The notes: generated from the sequence alone by a model not told the origin. DNA of 64,000 nucleotides from Henckelia pumila (GCF_033568475.1 NC_133123.1:192048821-192112820), one strand, 5' to 3'. Shown: positions 11,424-22,743, numbered from the stretch's first letter. Translations and numbers: made by a program.

Positions 11424-11648
11424 ATGTGCGTTGGTCATGGTGGTCTGTTGGATTGTTTGAGAAAGATGTCAGAAATAGGACTCTCTCGCAGGAATAATGA
11501 AGGGGTTAACCGCAATACAGGGGAGCAGTTTCTAGAGGGCATGGCCCAGCTATTTCAGCAGTTGTCAGTGTTTCCCGAGGAGTCAGAGGTAGGCTACAGA
11601 GTGTCTGCCCCATCAGGGGAAGAGCTTCTTACTAATCGGGTGTTCTGA
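11424..11648 (+). pseudogene. Gag remnant fused to protease region (large gag deletion)
   Basis: From ATG 11424 the frame gives 74 codons. The first part (FLEGMAQLFQQL) resembles the N-terminus of gypsy Gag; the last part (SAPSGEELLTNRVF) belongs to the protease region just before the conserved 'ELQGN...ADLIVLPMP' segment. Nearly the whole capsid and zinc-knuckle coding region is therefore missing. The frame closes at TGA 11646-11648. The same deletion is present in the second internal copy at 32.4-32.6 kb, so it predates their duplication. Confidence 0.7.
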
Positions 11649-11663
11649 GGGATTATTCTAGAG

Positions 11664-12167
11664 TTGCAGGGTAATGCACTGACGGCTGATCTGATAGTGC
11701 TACCGATGCCATACTTTGATATTATTTTGGGGATTGACTGGTTGAGCAAATATGGAGTAGTGATCGATTTCAGGAGAAGACTGGTGACAGTTAGACTACC
11801 TCAGGGAGGCCAGTTGACGTTTCAGGTAGTGCAGGGAGGCACACAGATTCGATCAGTGGCTTCTCTGAGAGCACATAATTTATCAGATGTTGCAGTGGTT
11901 AATGAGTTTTCAAAAGTGTTTCCTGATGATATTTCTGGACTACCACCAGACAGGGAGATCGAATTTTCCATTGATCTTGTACCAGGTGCAGTACCAGTAT
12001 GTAAGGCTCCCTACAGATTAGCTCCTACAGAGATGAAGGAATTGAAAGATACAATTCAAGAGTTACTGGAAAAGGGATTCATACGCCAACTAGGGCGCAC
12101 CAGTGATGTTCGTGAAGAAAATGGATGGAAGTATGCGGTTGTATGTATATTGATTACAGGCAGTTGA
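11664..12167 (+). pseudogene. Protease C-terminus and start of reverse transcriptase (Ty3/gypsy)
   Basis: The frame reads through the end of the aspartic protease domain (ADLIVLPMPYFDIILGIDWL) into the RT leader (LPPDREIEFSIDLVPGA, then APYRLAPTEMKELK). These are typical of Tekay/Del chromoviruses. The active-site DSG of the protease lies in deleted sequence. A frame change near 12125-12167 separates it from the RT palm. Confidence 0.8.
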
Positions 12168-12888
12168 ACAAGCTAACAGTGAAGAATAAATACTCGTTGC
12201 CGAGAATTGGAGACTTGTTCGACCAGCTCGATGGGGCAGCAGTGTTTTCGAAGATAGATCTTCGTTCAGGGTACCACCAGTTGAGGATTAGAGAGGCAGA
12301 CATCCATAAGACAATTTTCAGAAATCGCTATGGCCACTATGAGTTCCTGGTTATGCCTTTCGTACTGACGAATGCTCATTCAGTGTTCATGGACATGATG
12401 AACCGAGTATTCCAGCCATACTTGGATCAGTTCGTGATTGTATTCATTGATGACATCTTGATCTATTCCAAGAGTCGAGAGGAGCATGCCATACATCTGA
12501 GGACAGTGTTACAGATTTTGAGAGATAGGCAGCTGTTCACAAAATTCAGTAAATGTGACTTTTGGCTAGAGAAGGTGGCATTCTTGGGGCTTATTATCTC
12601 CCAAGAAGGAGTCGAGGTGGACCCAGCTAAGGTGGAAACAGTGAGGACTTGGTCAGTGCCTAAGACAGTTAGTGAGATACGCAGTTTCTTGGGATTGGCA
12701 GGTTACTACAGGCGATTCATTAAGGTATTCTCGAAGATGGCTCTACCTTTGACATCTTTAACGAGGAAAGGAGTCAAGTACTTGTGGAGTTCAGATTGCC
12801 AAAAGGGATTTGAGGGGTTAAACAAGCTTTGATCGAGGCTCCATTGTTAGCGATGTCATCTGGGCAGGGAGGTTATGTGTTGTACACC
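12125..12888 (+). pseudogene. Ty3/gypsy reverse transcriptase, interrupted by the second CACTA
   Basis: The RT palm is clear: [34 protein letters not shown], the catalytic [10 protein letters not shown] (about residues 106-115 of the open frame), then FLGLIIS and [13 protein letters not shown] frame change near 12830 shifts into the RNase H start (IEAPLLAM..). The CACTA element inserts right after the codons for VLYT, and the D-A-S residues of RNase H resume at 18415. One normally conserved residue block (PFGLTNAPS) reads PFVLTNAHS, a sign of decay. Confidence 0.9.
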
Positions 12889-12916
12889 CACTACAAGAAA
12901 AATGCACAAACACAAC

Positions 12917-13140
12917 ACTTAAAAGACAACGCTTTTAACGAAAAGGGTTGTCTTTTTTTAAAAGACAACGCTTTTAATGAAAAGCGTTGTCGTTATATGT
13001 TTTTTGTTCATCAAAGACAACGCTTATTTTAAAAAGCGTTGTGAATAAGCGTTTTTTTGGGGTCAAAGACAACGCTTTTAAAAATGTTGTCTATGAGCGT
13101 TTTTTTCCCCATGTATCACAACACTTTTTAAAAAGTGTTG
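12917..13140 (+). repeat. 5' subterminal repeats of the second CACTA
   Basis: Repeated units of about 12-16 bp, AGACAACGCTTTTA and AAAAGCGTTGTC, form short inverted pairs at irregular spacing. The matching 3' array is at 18015-18395. Confidence 0.85.
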
Positions 13141-14010
13141 TAAAAAAAATATTATTTTTATTTAAAATAAAACATAAAATAAATAATATTTTCTTGGTCA
13201 ATTAGATCCCCAAATCTCAGACCCCTTCTCTCTCGATCGCGATTTCTTAATCTCAGACCCCTTCTTTCGATCGCAATTTCTTCTTCCGACATATCCCTTA
13301 GCTCCTTTTTCTCTCTTTCAATTCAAAATCCCACCTCGATTTATGGCTTCGATTTTTGCTCGATTCTTCAAACGATTTTTAAAGTGACTCCGACGATGAA
13401 TTGGTTGACACCTCGCAATGTTCTCGCTCGAGCCGTCGGGAAGCCCACCTCGCATCTTTACTATAGGTGAATACCGATCCCTTAGTTTCCTGTCACGTTT
13501 GAAAAAATCCCAAAATACCCAAACCCTTGTCACGATTTCTCCCCTGTTTGATTTTCAAAGCAACTTTTACGATTTGAAAGATCTCTTTCACTTGGAAATT
13601 TTTCGCTCTTTTTTTTACTTTTTTCGGACTGTTGGAGGCCACGATTGGTAGGTGGTGAATATTTTATCTCAATTATATATTGCTCCACGGTCATCACCGC
13701 TGTCACTGCGCAGAACACCGTGGGAGTCCAGGTCTAGTCGCTTTTCATATTAAGGAGGAAATTGTAGAATCTTTTGGCTGTGGATATTGATTTTCTTTTC
13801 TTTTTTTTTAACTCGGTTGTTGAATTGGTGTGAGATCTTGTTCTGCACGGATATGTGTCCATGATGAAACGATTAGAGAAAGGAGTGTTGACGGTTTCAT
13901 TCTAGATGGCTTGGGATTTAATTTTGGACGATTAACTAAATATCGTTTGAACGGATCAATGTTTTTATATATTTTCCTTATTTTCATATATTTGCATTTG
14001 GTTTCATTAG

Positions 14011-14417
14011 GGAGTGAGTCTTGTGGACGAGGAATTTGTTGCCGAGCAATTGAAGTCGGTGCTTTCTGATATGTGCCCTTATGTTGTGAGTCTATGTAAA
14101 TTATTGAATCTTTTTTGTTGGGGTTAGTCTCTGTGTAGCTGCTAGCGTTGCTCATGCTGTTTTGTTTTACTGAAACTTAGGTGAAAACAGGCATGCTTCC
14201 TTCTCCCGGGATAATCAAAATCCTAAGACAATGCCTTGAGGAATTTCAAGTCAGAGGTATTTAGCAGTATTTTGGTATTCTGATTTTATATTTTGCTAGG
14301 AATGTAGTGGGTTGTTGACTATACTAATTTTGTGAAGAAAGCTTTGGTGGTTGATCCTGTCATGGTGTCTACTAGTGGTCATGTACTGGCAGGTTCCTCG
14401 GTTCTAGCGAGATTCAG
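14011..14417 (+). pseudogene. TH1: Captured exons of thiamine biosynthesis gene TH1 (HMP-P kinase domain)
   Basis: Three exon blocks with GT-AG borders: 14011-14085 (VAEQLKSVLSDM), 14181-14256 (VKTGMLPSPGIIKIL) and 14342-14417 ([20 protein letters not shown]). These match the hydroxymethylpyrimidine phosphate kinase (ThiD) half of the plant bifunctional thiamine enzyme, including the conserved [11 protein letters not shown] substrate/ATP-site motif. Exon phases join across the second intron. Upstream and downstream exons are absent, so this is a fragment moved by the CACTA element, not a working gene. Confidence 0.8.
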
Positions 14418-15024
14418 GTACTTTTTTAAAACTTACAGCTGGTAAAACCCTTCTGCTGTTGGCAACTGAATTCTCTGTGCCTCCATTTGTTCAAGATAAG
14501 TTACTGCCTTATTTTCTAGGGTTGAATGCTGCATACATGTTTCCCACTGGGTAGTGGGTTCATATATGATATTTTTCATTGCATTGATTTATGCAACTGC
14601 TAACATTTTTTAAATCCTGAAAATGGTTATAGTTAATCTTCATTCACCATTTGCTAACCTAGAACTTAATCATAATTTAATCGGACTGTTGGAGGCCACG
14701 ATTGCATTTTCTGGTGGTTTCTTGTGGATTCTGGATTTCATTTGAATATAGAAAAACCTAATTAATAAGTCGTTCTTTTTTGAAAAAAAAAAAAATCTTA
14801 CACGCTAATTACATATCTCTGCTAGTTTGTCACTTCTGTTTGTGTTTGATGCTTCTTCTAATAATATATGTGTATAATTTTTCATTAGTTGATTGGGAGT
14901 TGGAGCCCAGTTAGTTCACGAGATGCTCAAAGCTCTCACAAAGTTCATGTGTCTTTGTCTAGGTTCACATCCAAAAATATTGAACGAGATAGTCTTGAGT
15001 ATTTCCATTTTCCACTGTTTGCAG

Positions 15025-15102
15025 AGTCTCAATGCAAAGTACGGATGTAAAGTTCCTTTGATTTTAGTTAATGAAACTAGTTCACATGATGGTATAACGA
15101 AG
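15025..15102 (+). pseudogene. Captured exon like UDP-glucose pyrophosphorylase
   Basis: A single exon bounded by CAG and GTAAC reads SLNAKYGCKVPLILVNETSS followed by HDGITK. Plant UGPases have the corresponding segment LN.KYGC.VPLVLMNSF.THDDT, which forms part of the uridine-binding core. The changes (NSFNTHDD to NETSSHDG) suggest drift or a related pyrophosphorylase. It lies between TH1 and RRP36 fragments, so three unrelated genes contribute to one element. Confidence 0.55.
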
Positions 15103-15458
15103 GTAACTTCATTTTTGCTTGGTTTTGAAGTTAGAACAGGATTTTGGAGTTAGAATAGGAAACTACAGAAGATCTACCTGAAGCTGCTGTTACACTAATA
15201 GAAACTCTCTTGTCTGTGGAAACGCACAAGCGGTGAACGGCTGCTTAATCCCTGACGTCGGAGGTATTCTTGTTGGACCCTTGATAGCCACATACAAATT
15301 TCTGGATTTCAGCACACTATTGTTTTTAATACTTTGCAATTTTTTGGGGCTTGTTTATGTGAAAAGGTTTAGTCCTTGTTTATGTTCTTGTTCTTATATA
15401 TACATTTTAGTTTTTTTGGTTTCGCTGTTTCATATTCTTATATTGTGTTATCATTTAG

Positions 15459-17187
15459 GCCAATGGAGATTAGCAGCAAGAATCCTGTTGGTAGATTCAG
15501 AGAAGTAGTTCAAGTTCCGAAAAGGGTCAGTTTTACTTGTCTTTATTCGCATTCTGTTGTATTTCATTTGAGAAATACTCTAACCACAAAGAATTTTTAT
15601 TCCCGATTTTGTGGATATAAAGTTTCTGAAATGTTGTTTTATTGCAGACCCAAAAGCTACTAGCTTGTAAAGTTTTAATATTGTTGCCTATCATTAGCAA
15701 CAAATTTGAAAATCCATCTGGTGTGGCTATTGAGCATTGACATGCTATACAACCTTATGCTTACCTTATACATGGATACTTGAACCATTTATGTTAATTT
15801 TGCTTGGATTGAACTTCAATCTTCTTGCGTATTTTCTTGATAAATATTACTCTCTCGTGTTCTAAGAGTTTTGGCATGAACATTGGGGATTGAGTTTGAG
15901 TTTGTTGACTCTTTTGGTACATCTGAAATTTTGAATTTGTGATCGATTTATGGGCAATCATGAATATTTACATTCAGGGATGTCAATTTGCTAAGCTTTA
16001 ACTTGAGAATGCTTCCATTCTGTCTGAAACTGCAATCATCTTTCCGAGGGTTCTAGAATGAGTAGATGTAAAAGGGGATCCAAGGCTTTATGCATTTCTG
16101 TGAAGCTTGGAGGATAGCTTAATCTTTTTTCATGCAGGGTGGGGGTAGCTTTGTATGGACTCTTGCTTGGATAAATAACTAAATATTATCTAGGCTTTTT
16201 GGGTGAGGCTTGTCTTTTGCTTTTTAAGTTTTGATTGTGCGAAGTTTTTCTTTCAACATAAACCGTTCGTTCGTAAACAGCAGCATATTGCCCACCCTTA
16301 CTTGGATAAATATTCTCTAGGCAACATATGCTTTGTTTTTTGTTCATATGTTGGTTTCAATATTCATTTCATGCTTAGCCCAAGCAATCAGACATAGGAC
16401 TTTCTCTCCAATTTATTTATGGTTAAATTACTGCCTGATTATATGCAGGTGGTGTGTGACCCTCGTTTTGAATCACTAAGTGGAAACCTGGATGTGGAAG
16501 GGTAAGCTTTTTTCTTCAGCCAGCCTCCTATTTCTTTTGTTTTCAATATGATGATTTCTCCTGTAACAATTTTTAATTTGGTCATCGATGACCGAACCTG
16601 GGAACGCTCGGGCCTATTATTTCCACATCCTTTAGAATTTTAAAATTAAAACTCTCCTTTTGTGTTTATTGTTTTTTCATGGACAGTAGCCTTGCATCTC
16701 TGAGTAGTGTGTGTTTAAGTTGAGAGGGAAACGGGTTTCTAAAAAAGATGGTACTTGCTGTTATCTGTGGTCTGCAAACTTAGGGAAAGTAACACAGCAT
16801 GGTGTATCCTATTTTGACAGTCTTTCACGGACACTCTCATGTGGTTGATTTCAAACATTTATTCTTGATGTGATGTGCAGGTTCAAAAAGAGATATAACT
16901 TTCTCTACGAGAATGAACTTCCGGATCACATTGCTTGGATTGTAAGTTCCTATTAAAGTAAACTGTGTTTTGTTTGGCTGTGCAAGTTCATTTGTCAATT
17001 ATGTATCTCAAGTTCAAGATGACATGGGTTTTCTAGGTTAGTTATATTTATTCTGTCCATGCTAGGATAAAGAATTGAAGTTTGCTACAAAAAAGCATAC
17101 CGAGAACGAAATTTTGGCCAAGCACAAGCAAAAAGAGAGGGAAACTGCAAAGCAAGGGAAACAACCTTACTATCTAAAAAAGTGCAA
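15459..17187 (+). pseudogene. RRP36: Captured fragment of rRNA-processing gene RRP36
   Basis: Four exon blocks: 15459-15525 (PMEISSKNPVGRFREVVQVP), 16449-16501 (DPRFESLSGNLDVEG), 16881-16941 (FKKRYNFLYENELPDHIAWI) and 17066-17187 (KHTENEILAKHKQKERETAK, then KQGKQPYYLKK). These match the RRP36/DUF947 domain of a nucleolar protein needed for early 18S pre-rRNA cleavage. The order and GT-AG borders are preserved and introns remain, which indicates DNA-level capture. The long helix between FLYENELP and the Lys-rich end is shortened, so an exon seems to be missing. Confidence 0.8.
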
Positions 17188-17587
17188 GTTTTTTTATGTG
17201 CTCTCTGTACCTCAGTCACTCCCTATGTTTCTCCATTAATGATGCATATGTGTTAGCATGCCCTAGAACACTTGTTGTCCTTATTCTCATAGCAATCAAT
17301 AGTTCTCTCCTTTCTTGGTTGACAGAGGAGAACAATCAACATGCTGTGTTAGTTCTCCATTATAGAAATTGGTGAGAAAAAATTTGTGCTTTGATTATGT
17401 CTATTCAATAAAAGATGCATGCGCTTACTGTGGTGATTGCTGATAAGACATGGATAATGTTTCCTTTTGTTTCATGAACTTCATTTCACCTTCTGCCTAT
17501 TCTCAAGTTTATTCTTCCTGTGTTGCACTTTGTAGAAGGAAAGAAAGTTAGAATGATTGCTCAGTGTTTTTTTAATTAATTCTGCAG

Positions 17588-17823
17588 GCACTCGTGCTTT
17601 GTATTCACTTCCATTTCTCAGAATTGGAATTGAACTTGGGCAATTGAAGCAGGCTGTCAGCTCTTTGTTCTTAAAGTTAGATCCTTCAAAGACAACAGGA
17701 ATTGGCGAGACTTTCCGATATGGGTGCATGTCCGAAATTTTGCCAGTATTTAGTTTAATAATTTTGGCATTTCTGCTATACAAGAGCGTTGGTTACTTCT
17801 CGATCTCAGGGGATCTTGCATGA
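17588..17823 (+). other. Exon-like ORF of unrecognised origin in the second CACTA
   Basis: An open frame after a CAG acceptor reads GTRALYSLPFLRIGIELGQL followed by a hydrophobic C-terminal segment (LPVFSLIILAFLLYKS) and stops at TGA 17821. It could be the last exon of a captured membrane-protein gene. I do not recognise the parent. The first exon-like block of the element, at about 13396-13466, is also unassigned. Confidence 0.35.
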
Positions 17824-18014
17824 AGTATGTTACTATAGGAACTTTATTTAACTTTATAGTTCAATCTAGTATGATTGAATTATAATTTTGAGTGACTTGT
17901 AATACTAAAAAATTGTATATTAAATTTTATTTATGAAATTTTCAAATTTTGGTTTATTTATAATATTGAAATTTATATATTAATTTTTAATTTTTTTTTG
18001 TTTTTTATTTGAGA

Positions 18015-18395
18015 AAAGACAACGCTTTTTAAACGTTGTCGTAGGTGGAAAAAGCGTTGTCGTTACTAAAAAAGACAACGTTTAAAAAGCGTTGTCTTTT
18101 TCAAATATCACAACGCTTTTTATGCGTTGTCTTTGCTCAAAACGACAACGCTTTTTAAGCGTTGTATTTGACCGCGGCCTTTTACAATATTGGCTACAAC
18201 AACGCTTTTTTGTGACAAAGACAACGTGGAAAAAGCGTTGTCGTTTTTAGATATAACAACGCTTAAAAAAGCGTTGTCTTTTCCAGAAACGACAACGTTT
18301 TTTCCGCGTTGTCTTTGTGCGTGGTCTTTTACAACACTGGCTACGACAACGCTTATTCGGGGACATTAACAACGCGGAAAAAGCGTTGTCTTTGG
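18015..18395 (+). repeat. 3' subterminal repeats of the second CACTA
   Basis: At least ten copies of AACGCTTTTTxxGCGTTGTC-type units in alternating orientation over about 380 bp, matching the 5' array. Neighbouring units can pair to form hairpins. Confidence 0.85.
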
Positions 18396-18412
18396 CCGTT
18401 TTTCTTGTAGTG

Positions 18413-18901
18413 ACCGATGCTTCTACGTCAGGTTTGGGAGCAGTGTTGATGCAAGATAGGAAAGTAATTGCCTATGCTTATAGGCAGTTAAAGACCCATG
18501 AGATGAACTATCCCACTCACGACTTGGAGTTAGCAATGGTAGTATTTGCACTGAAGATCTGAAGACACTATCTATATGGTGAGAGATGTGAAATCTTCAC
18601 AGATTATAAGAGCCTCAAGTACTTCTTCACGCAGGAGAAGCTGAACATGAGGCAACGTCGATGGTTGGAGTTAGTGAAAGACTACGACTGTGTGATTAAT
18701 TACCATCCGGGGAAGGCCAATGTGGTGGTTGATGCACTGAGCAGGAAGTCAGCAGGATTGGAACACTTGACAGTTCAAAAACCGCTGTTGTTGGAGATGC
18801 AGAGATTCGACTTGGAGTTTGTGACTCGAGATATATCAGTTAAGTTAGCAGCCTTGACTTTGCATTCGAACTTGAGGGACATAATTCGTGAGGGACAATA
18901 G
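18413..18901 (+). pseudogene. Ty3/gypsy RNase H, 3' half
   Basis: Resumes the frame cut at 12888: [15 protein letters not shown], then [32 protein letters not shown] and [16 protein letters not shown]. The RNase H acidic residues (D of TDAS, E of HDLEL, D of TDYKS, D of VDALSR) are all visible. An in-frame TGA at 18560-18562 and a TAG at 18899-18901 break the frame; both can be read as G-to-A or C-to-T changes of the usual codons. Confidence 0.85.
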
Positions 18902-18904
18902 TCT

Positions 18905-19924
18905 GATGCACAGTTACTCACATGGAGGCAGAGAGACGTGGAGAGGGACAGTGGTTTGTATACAGTTGAGGATGGTATTGTACGATATCGAGGCATACTT
19001 TGGGTTCCAGCTGATGAGACACTCAGACAGGAGATTATGACCGAAGCCCACCGATCTTCGTATTCTATCCTCCCAGGTAGTACAAAGATGTACAAGGATT
19101 TACAGCGTTTGTACTGGTGGCCAGCTATGAAGTGAGATATCTTCATATTTGTGAGCGAGTGTCTCACATGCCAATAGGCGAAGGCAGAGCACCAGAGGCC
19201 AGCTGGGATGTTGAAAGTGCTTCCTATCCTGGAGTGGAAATGAGAGCATATCAGCATGGATTTTGTTGTGGGTTTGCTGAGGACTTTTCAGGAGTTTAAC
19301 TCGATTTGAGTAATTATGGATCGTCTTACCAAATCGGCTCACTTCTTGCCAGTTAAGACGACCTACAACATGAGTAAGTACGCTTAACTGCACTTGAAAG
19401 AGATTGTCAGGTTGCATGGTATTCCAGTGTCGATTGTCTCTGACAGAGATCTGCGATTCATGTCTGGTTTCTGGAGGAGTTTGCATCATGCGTTGGGGAC
19501 TAGGCTGAACTTTAGCACAGCTTTTCACCCACAGAAATACGGACAGTCGGAGAGAGTGATTCAGACATTGGAAGACTTGCTGAGGGCGTGTGTACTGGAC
19601 TTTCGAGGGAGTTGGGATGTGAATTTACCACTGATAGAGTTTACATATAATAACAACTATCAGGCTTCCATTCAGATGGCTCCCTACGAAGCATTGTATG
19701 GGAGGAAGTGCAGGACTCCGATTCACTGGGATGATGTTGATGAGAGGGTTGAGATGAGACCAAAAATCGTGAGCCAGACTGCTGAGATGGTTGTGCAGAT
19801 TCGTCAACGCATGAGTACCGCTCAGAGTCGCCAGAAGAGCTACGCTGACAGACGTAGGCGTGATCTAGAGTTTGCAGTGGGAGATCACATGTTCTTGAAG
19901 GTGGCTCCAATGAAAGAGTGCTGA
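18905..19924 (+). pseudogene. Ty3/gypsy integrase, degenerate
   Basis: The HHCC zinc-binding end is present (EAHRSS..., YKDLQRLYWWPAMK, then ECLTC). The catalytic core follows: MDFVVGL, DRLTKSAHFLPVKTTY, IVSDRDLRFMSGFW and TAFHPQKYGQSERVIQTLED, with the D,D,E residues visible. Stops occur at 19133, 19176, 19310 and 19384. All can be derived from Trp, Gln or Arg codons by one transition, so decay by cytosine deamination is plausible. The domain ends with LPLIEFTYNNNY and MAPYEALYGRKC, standard for chromoviruses. Confidence 0.85.
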
Positions 19925-20330
19925 AATTCGAGAAGAAAGGGAAGTTGAGCCATCGTTACATTGGACCGTTTGAGATTCTCGAGCGAGTGGGGATTTCAGC
20001 CTACAGATTGGCATTACCGCCACATCTTTCTGCAGTGCATAATGTCTTTCATGTCTCGATACTTAGGAAGTACATGTCTAATTCGACGCATGTACTAGAG
20101 CTCGAACCCTTACAGATAGCAGAAGACTTGTCCTTCGAGGAGAGCCGGTACGTATCCTCGAGAGGCAAGAGAGGAAGTTGAGGAACCGAGTGATTCCCAT
20201 GGTTAAAGTTCAGTGGCTGAATCATCCAGTGGAGGAAGCTACATGGGATAGGGAATCTGATATGCTAGCCAGTTATCCAGATTTATTTGGTAAGCCAAAT
20301 TTCGGGGACGAAATTATTTTAAGGGGGGTA
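19918..20330 (+). pseudogene. Integrase C-terminus with chromodomain-like tail
   Basis: Begins KFEKKGKLSHRYIGPFEILE and HLSAVHNVFHVSILRKY, the usual chromovirus post-integrase segment. After a frame change near 20150 the sequence encodes VKVQWLNHPVEEATWDRESD, the core of a chromodomain (VKW....EEATWE), which in these elements directs insertion to certain chromatin. It ends just before the polypurine tract. Confidence 0.8.
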
Positions 20331-20334
20331 GAAT
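20321..20334 (+). promoter_or_regulatory. Tekay-like polypurine tract
   Basis: AAGGGGGGTAGAAT lies directly upstream of the 3' LTR start TGTAACG and is the expected primer for plus-strand DNA. Confidence 0.85.
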
Positions 20335-21482
20335 TGTAACGCCCAGGAAATTCACTGGCTGACCAGACCACATGCATGATATTAAATGTGATGTTTTAAA
20401 TTATTTGAGTTATTTTTTTAGTTAATTTTATGTGCTAGAAGTAAATTATTTTATTTCTAATGTCTGATGAATTTTAGGATTTTTAAAGTTATAGAGGACG
20501 GCGATTGGAGGCTTTCAGGTGAAGAGATATCCGGACACGATTTAAAGAAAAAGGTAGTATTTTAGTAATTTTAGGATTTAATTAGCATAGTTTATTTTTA
20601 AATTTATTTAGTAATAGACCGGGAACTAATTAAATTTAAAGGTAAGTCGTAGGAGGATTTTATAATTTTTGGTCTGAATAGGGTATTTTACCCATTTAAT
20701 AAATATTGAGATTTTATTGGAATTGATAAGCTTTTATATATATTTATATATTATATACGTATATTATATATATATGGTTGGTGCGTGTATTTATATACAT
20801 GATAGGTAATTAGATTAACTTAATTAGTAACTAGTAGATTTAAGTAATAATTTAGTAACTTAATTAATTAGAAAATATAAAAGAAAAAGAAAAGAAAACG
20901 TGTAGTCAGTAGAATAGAATGAGAAACGCAGTCAGAAGAATAGAAAACGGGAGAAAAACGTGAGGGCTAGGGTTCTTGGAGGTGGAGAAATCTGGTTTTG
21001 ATAGTGTTCAGGTCTATCTCCGATCCCAGAAACGTGTTTCAGATCAACCGTTCTACATATAGAGGCAAGTCTTAATCCGTTATTTTGACTCATCGATATT
21101 GTCATATATTTTTCAAAGTGTATTTGATGTATTTTTTATGAAAAGTATAAGTATTCTTGATAAATGTTCATGTACATGAAAGATTAAAGGATTGGGTAGG
21201 TGTTTTTAATTTTAAAAAAATAAATATATATATTTCGTATTGATGAACAGTAAAATACGTTACTGTTCACGTATATGTACTGTATACGTGAACAGTACAC
21301 GTATTTGGGGTGTTGTGTGCGTGAGTGTGTGTGTGCATGAGTGTGTGTGTGTGTGTGTCGTGTGAGTGTGTGTGTGTATGTGTGTGTGTGTGTGTGTGTG
21401 TGAGATCACGTGTAGGGTTGTGTGTGTTGATGGATCTGTGTGTGAATTGTTGTGAGGTGTGTGTTGTGGTTTTGGGATTAAC

Positions 21483-21522
<40 letters not shown>

Positions 21523-22743
21523 TTATATATATGGATCTATGTTTTAGTGTGCGTGAGTGTATATTTATTATATTTGTATGTACAGTATGCATAATACATT
21601 TATATATATATTTGGGTCGTGTGGTTATATTAATTTGTAAAATAGTATGTGTGGGTGTGTTTTTGTGTATGTGTTGTGTACTGAATTTTTTTGAAGAAAG
21701 ATGAGAAGTGAAGAAAATATTTTATGGCTTGTGGTAAAGTTACTATTGAGGTTGAGGTTGACGGAGTGTGGATGTAGGCTCCTTGGTCATGATGCCCCTC
21801 CCAAGAGGAAGACGGAGTGTGGATGTAGGCCATTGAGTCATGATGCCCCTCCACTTGAGGTTGATGGAGTGTGGATGTAGGCTCTTTGAGTCAAGATGCC
21901 CCTCCACCCTGGATATCCTTGTATAATACTTGATCAGGCGACTATAATGAAAGTTGAGAAAAGTTTCTGAACCACAGGTCGAAAGAAAATAATTATTTTT
22001 ATGAGGTTGAGTTGAGGTGTATTCATTCGTAATGTGTTTGTTATGTATCGAGTTATATTTCTTTGCGTTATTTTGTCTTATGTTGAGGTAAAGTTCAGGT
22101 TGAGGCGTCTCTTTTGCGACGAGTTTGAAAGTTTAAAGGTAATTGTTGAGGATTGTGTGCTTTCGTGTGCATGCTTGATGTTTTAAGGGCTTCAAAGTAT
22201 TAAAGTTGATGTTTAAAGTATAGTTTAAAGTTTATAGAGTTATGTATTTTTACTACATCCGGATATTTCTTGCTGAGCCATTAGGCTCACTAAACTTTAT
22301 CGATGCAGGTAATGATGAGTAGGTGGTGCTGTCTGGCGGGTGCGGTGGTCGTGTGGCGGCGCAAATCATGACCATGCAACTTCCGCAACATGATGTTTTT
22401 AAGAAAACAGTTTATGCATTTAATTGGTTGAGATTTTGAAAAAGTAGAAGTATTTTATTTTCTTTTTATTATGAGTCAGTTTATTTTTTCTGGCTGCCAG
22501 AATATTTCTAAGTACGCTTTCTAAGTATGCTTGAAAAGATTTATTTAGTTTATGCAGTATTTAAATATTTTGGTTGAGTAAAGATATTGGAATTCTGCCA
22601 GTTATTTTTAAATTGTGTTTTTTATTTATTCATGATATTTCATACCCCTTTTATTATTATTACAATATATTATTTTAAAAATTAAAATAGTCAGCAATTT
22701 TATTTATTTATTATTTTAAGTTAAGAAATTAGAGGACGTTACA
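20335..22743 (+). repeat. Tekay-like 3' LTR (intact, 2409 bp)
   Basis: Starts TGTAACGCCCAG, ends GGACGTTACA. Includes longer (TG)n and (AT)n tracts than the 5' LTR (21316-21420, 21480-21530). It holds the uninterrupted site for the CACTA insertion. It is followed not by flanking DNA but by a second copy of the element's own primer binding site and leader. Confidence 0.9.

Larger units (their letters stand above)
12889..18412 (+). mobile_element. Second CACTA element, non-autonomous, with captured gene exons
   Basis: Starts CACTACAAGAAAAA, ends TTTTTCTTGTAGTG, and is flanked by target duplication ACC (12886-12888, 18413-18415). Joining the flanks restores the RNase H reading VLYTDAS. Both ends carry dense AAAGACAACGCTTTTT / AAAAAGCGTTGTC repeats in both orientations (12917-13140, 18015-18395). 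No transposase ORF is visible in 5.5 kb. The interior holds exons of at least three host genes. The family differs from the element at 3544: terminal sequence and subterminal repeat units are unrelated. Confidence 0.92.
2352..22743 (+). mobile_element. Ty3/gypsy chromovirus (Tekay/Del-like), interrupted by two CACTA elements
   Basis: Two LTRs (2352-11236 and 20335-22743) both begin TGTAACGCCCAG and end GGACGTTACA. The internal order is gag remnant, protease/RT, RNase H, integrase, chromodomain-like tail, polypurine tract, which is Ty3/gypsy chromovirus order. The apparent 20.4-kb size comes from CACTA elements at 3544-10060 and 12889-18412; without them it is about 8.3 kb. It sits inside the pararetrovirus. 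Most of gag is deleted and pol has several stops, so it is non-autonomous. A further internal piece follows the 3' LTR, so the structure is LTR-internal-LTR-internal. Confidence 0.85.

Noticed and set aside
12917-18395. CRISPR-like appearance of the AACGCTTTTT / GCGTTGTC repeats
   Set aside because: Units alternate in orientation, spacing is irregular, no cas genes, and they end at CACTA termini with a 3-bp duplication. They are subterminal transposase-binding repeats.
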